From positions 1-5,507 of the forward strand of contig CAZCWX010000548.1 in NCBI GenBank assembly GCA_964502465.1: DNA of 5,507 bases. The letters run 5' to 3'. Both the position numbers and the translations under genes were made by a program. The notes under the pieces are model-generated. The model did not search any database, had not been told where the DNA came from, and was given only the letters and a program-made list of their open reading frames with translations. Origin of the DNA: CAZCWX01 sp964502465 (GTDB lineage: Bacteria; Desulfobacterota; Binatia; Bin18). Shown piece after piece: positions 5,186 through 5,507 of the stretch. The first letter of the stretch is position 1, and each line of letters opens with the position of its first letter.

Positions 5186-5507
5186 GTGACATTCATTGAG
5201 GATGCACGGAACTTTCTTCGGCAAGATTTCCTCTCTCAGGATAAAAGCCTGCTTGACCAAGAAGAATACGTCCATCGGCTGATCTTCCGGGAAGGTGTTG
5301 ACGTCAACAAAGCACAGGCTATCCGTGCTCTCCGAGAGGACCCCGAAAGTAATGGTGATCTATTAGAAGACCAAAAGCTAGGCCAACAGCCCCGACTCCT
5401 ATTGATCGGCAATGCTGGTTCTGGCAAAAGCTTCGTTCTTACATTTGCATACCTCCAAGCAGCTCAGCGCTTCCTTGAAGATCCTTCTGCACCATTTCCA
5501 TTGCTTT
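5186..5507 (+). CDS. N-terminal part of a P-loop NTPase, possibly NACHT/STAND type (runs off the window)
   Basis: 107 codons are visible, open to the window edge with no stop. After a helical, charged N-terminal section (residues 1-67) comes PRLLLIGNAGSGKSF: a hydrophobic strand and a Walker A P-loop (G75-S82, with K81 and S82 for nucleotide and magnesium). About 20 residues later there is APFPLL, which looks like the start of the next strand as in NACHT-like ATPases. Walker B and the C-terminal half are missing, so AAA, NACHT or another P-loop class cannot be separated. A short, non-membrane N-terminus before the NTPase fits STAND proteins, some of which act in phage defence; that is inference. 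GTG is the only good start: a TGA lies in frame at 5153-5155 and no ATG occurs after it in frame. The ribosome site is weak. GC is about 50% in the counted 200 bases. Confidence 0.72.
   Translation, partial: MTFIEDARNFLRQDFLSQDKSLLDQEEYVHRLIFREGVDVNKAQAIRALREDPESNGDLLEDQKLGQQPRLLLIGNAGSGKSFVLTFAYLQAAQRFLEDPSAPFPLL

Noticed and set aside
5149..5199. Small frame starting with three ATG codons (MMMLLNCC...) overlapping the NTPase start
   Set aside because: Only 16 codons, no ribosome site, and its bases belong to the inverted-repeat arm and the start of the NTPase frame. A leader peptide cannot be excluded but is not supported.
1..5507. Search by eye for CRISPR arrays, tRNA or rRNA genes
   Set aside because: No regularly spaced direct repeats with unique spacers, and no tRNA cloverleaf or conserved rRNA stretches were seen.

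Overview
The window comes from a Gram-negative bacterium of moderate to high GC content. The envelope thiol oxidoreductase with a signal peptide, the sigma70-like promoters and the strong Shine-Dalgarno sites all fit this. Dispersed palindromic intergenic repeats (an AGCTGAT/AGCTGAC family and a CCCTCTCCC...GGGAGAGGG element) are seen in several large, repeat-rich proteobacterial and uncultured soil or symbiont genomes. I cannot name the species. An uncultured Deltaproteobacteria- or Tectomicrobia-like lineage is only a guess.

Layout. Positions 45-1100 (+) encode a bacterial-luciferase-like flavin-dependent oxidoreductase, with repeat-family sequence on both sides (1-25 and 1106-1169). Convergent to it, 1184-2191 (-) encodes an exported two-part protein: a SurA-like helical region followed by a DsbA-type thioredoxin domain with CPYC. 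Just upstream on the same strand, 2256-2357 (-) is a 33-residue single-span membrane microprotein with a consensus Shine-Dalgarno site. It is probably the first gene of a two-gene unit. An AT-rich divergent control region (2358-2523) separates that unit from 2524-4152 (+), a soluble receiver-GAF-histidine kinase. A 75-base gap then leads to a short-chain dehydrogenase (4228-4986, +).

Positions 4987-5185 hold a small hairpin, a REP-like palindrome and a perfect 14-bp inverted repeat (5084-5097 / 5172-5185). The right arm of that repeat ends directly against the GTG start of the last gene. This gene (5186 to the window end, truncated) encodes the N-terminus of a P-loop NTPase with a GNAGSGKS Walker A motif, possibly of the NACHT/STAND type. 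Its GC content is about 50% in the 200 bases I counted, compared with about 60% in a sampled line of the first gene.

The genes do not form one obvious pathway. The clearest functional link is the microprotein with the DsbA-like protein. The kinase is an orphan here, with no separate response regulator beside it. The two places most worth following up are the right end (repeats plus truncated NTPase, possibly the edge of an accessory or defence locus) and the unannotated-looking membrane microprotein.
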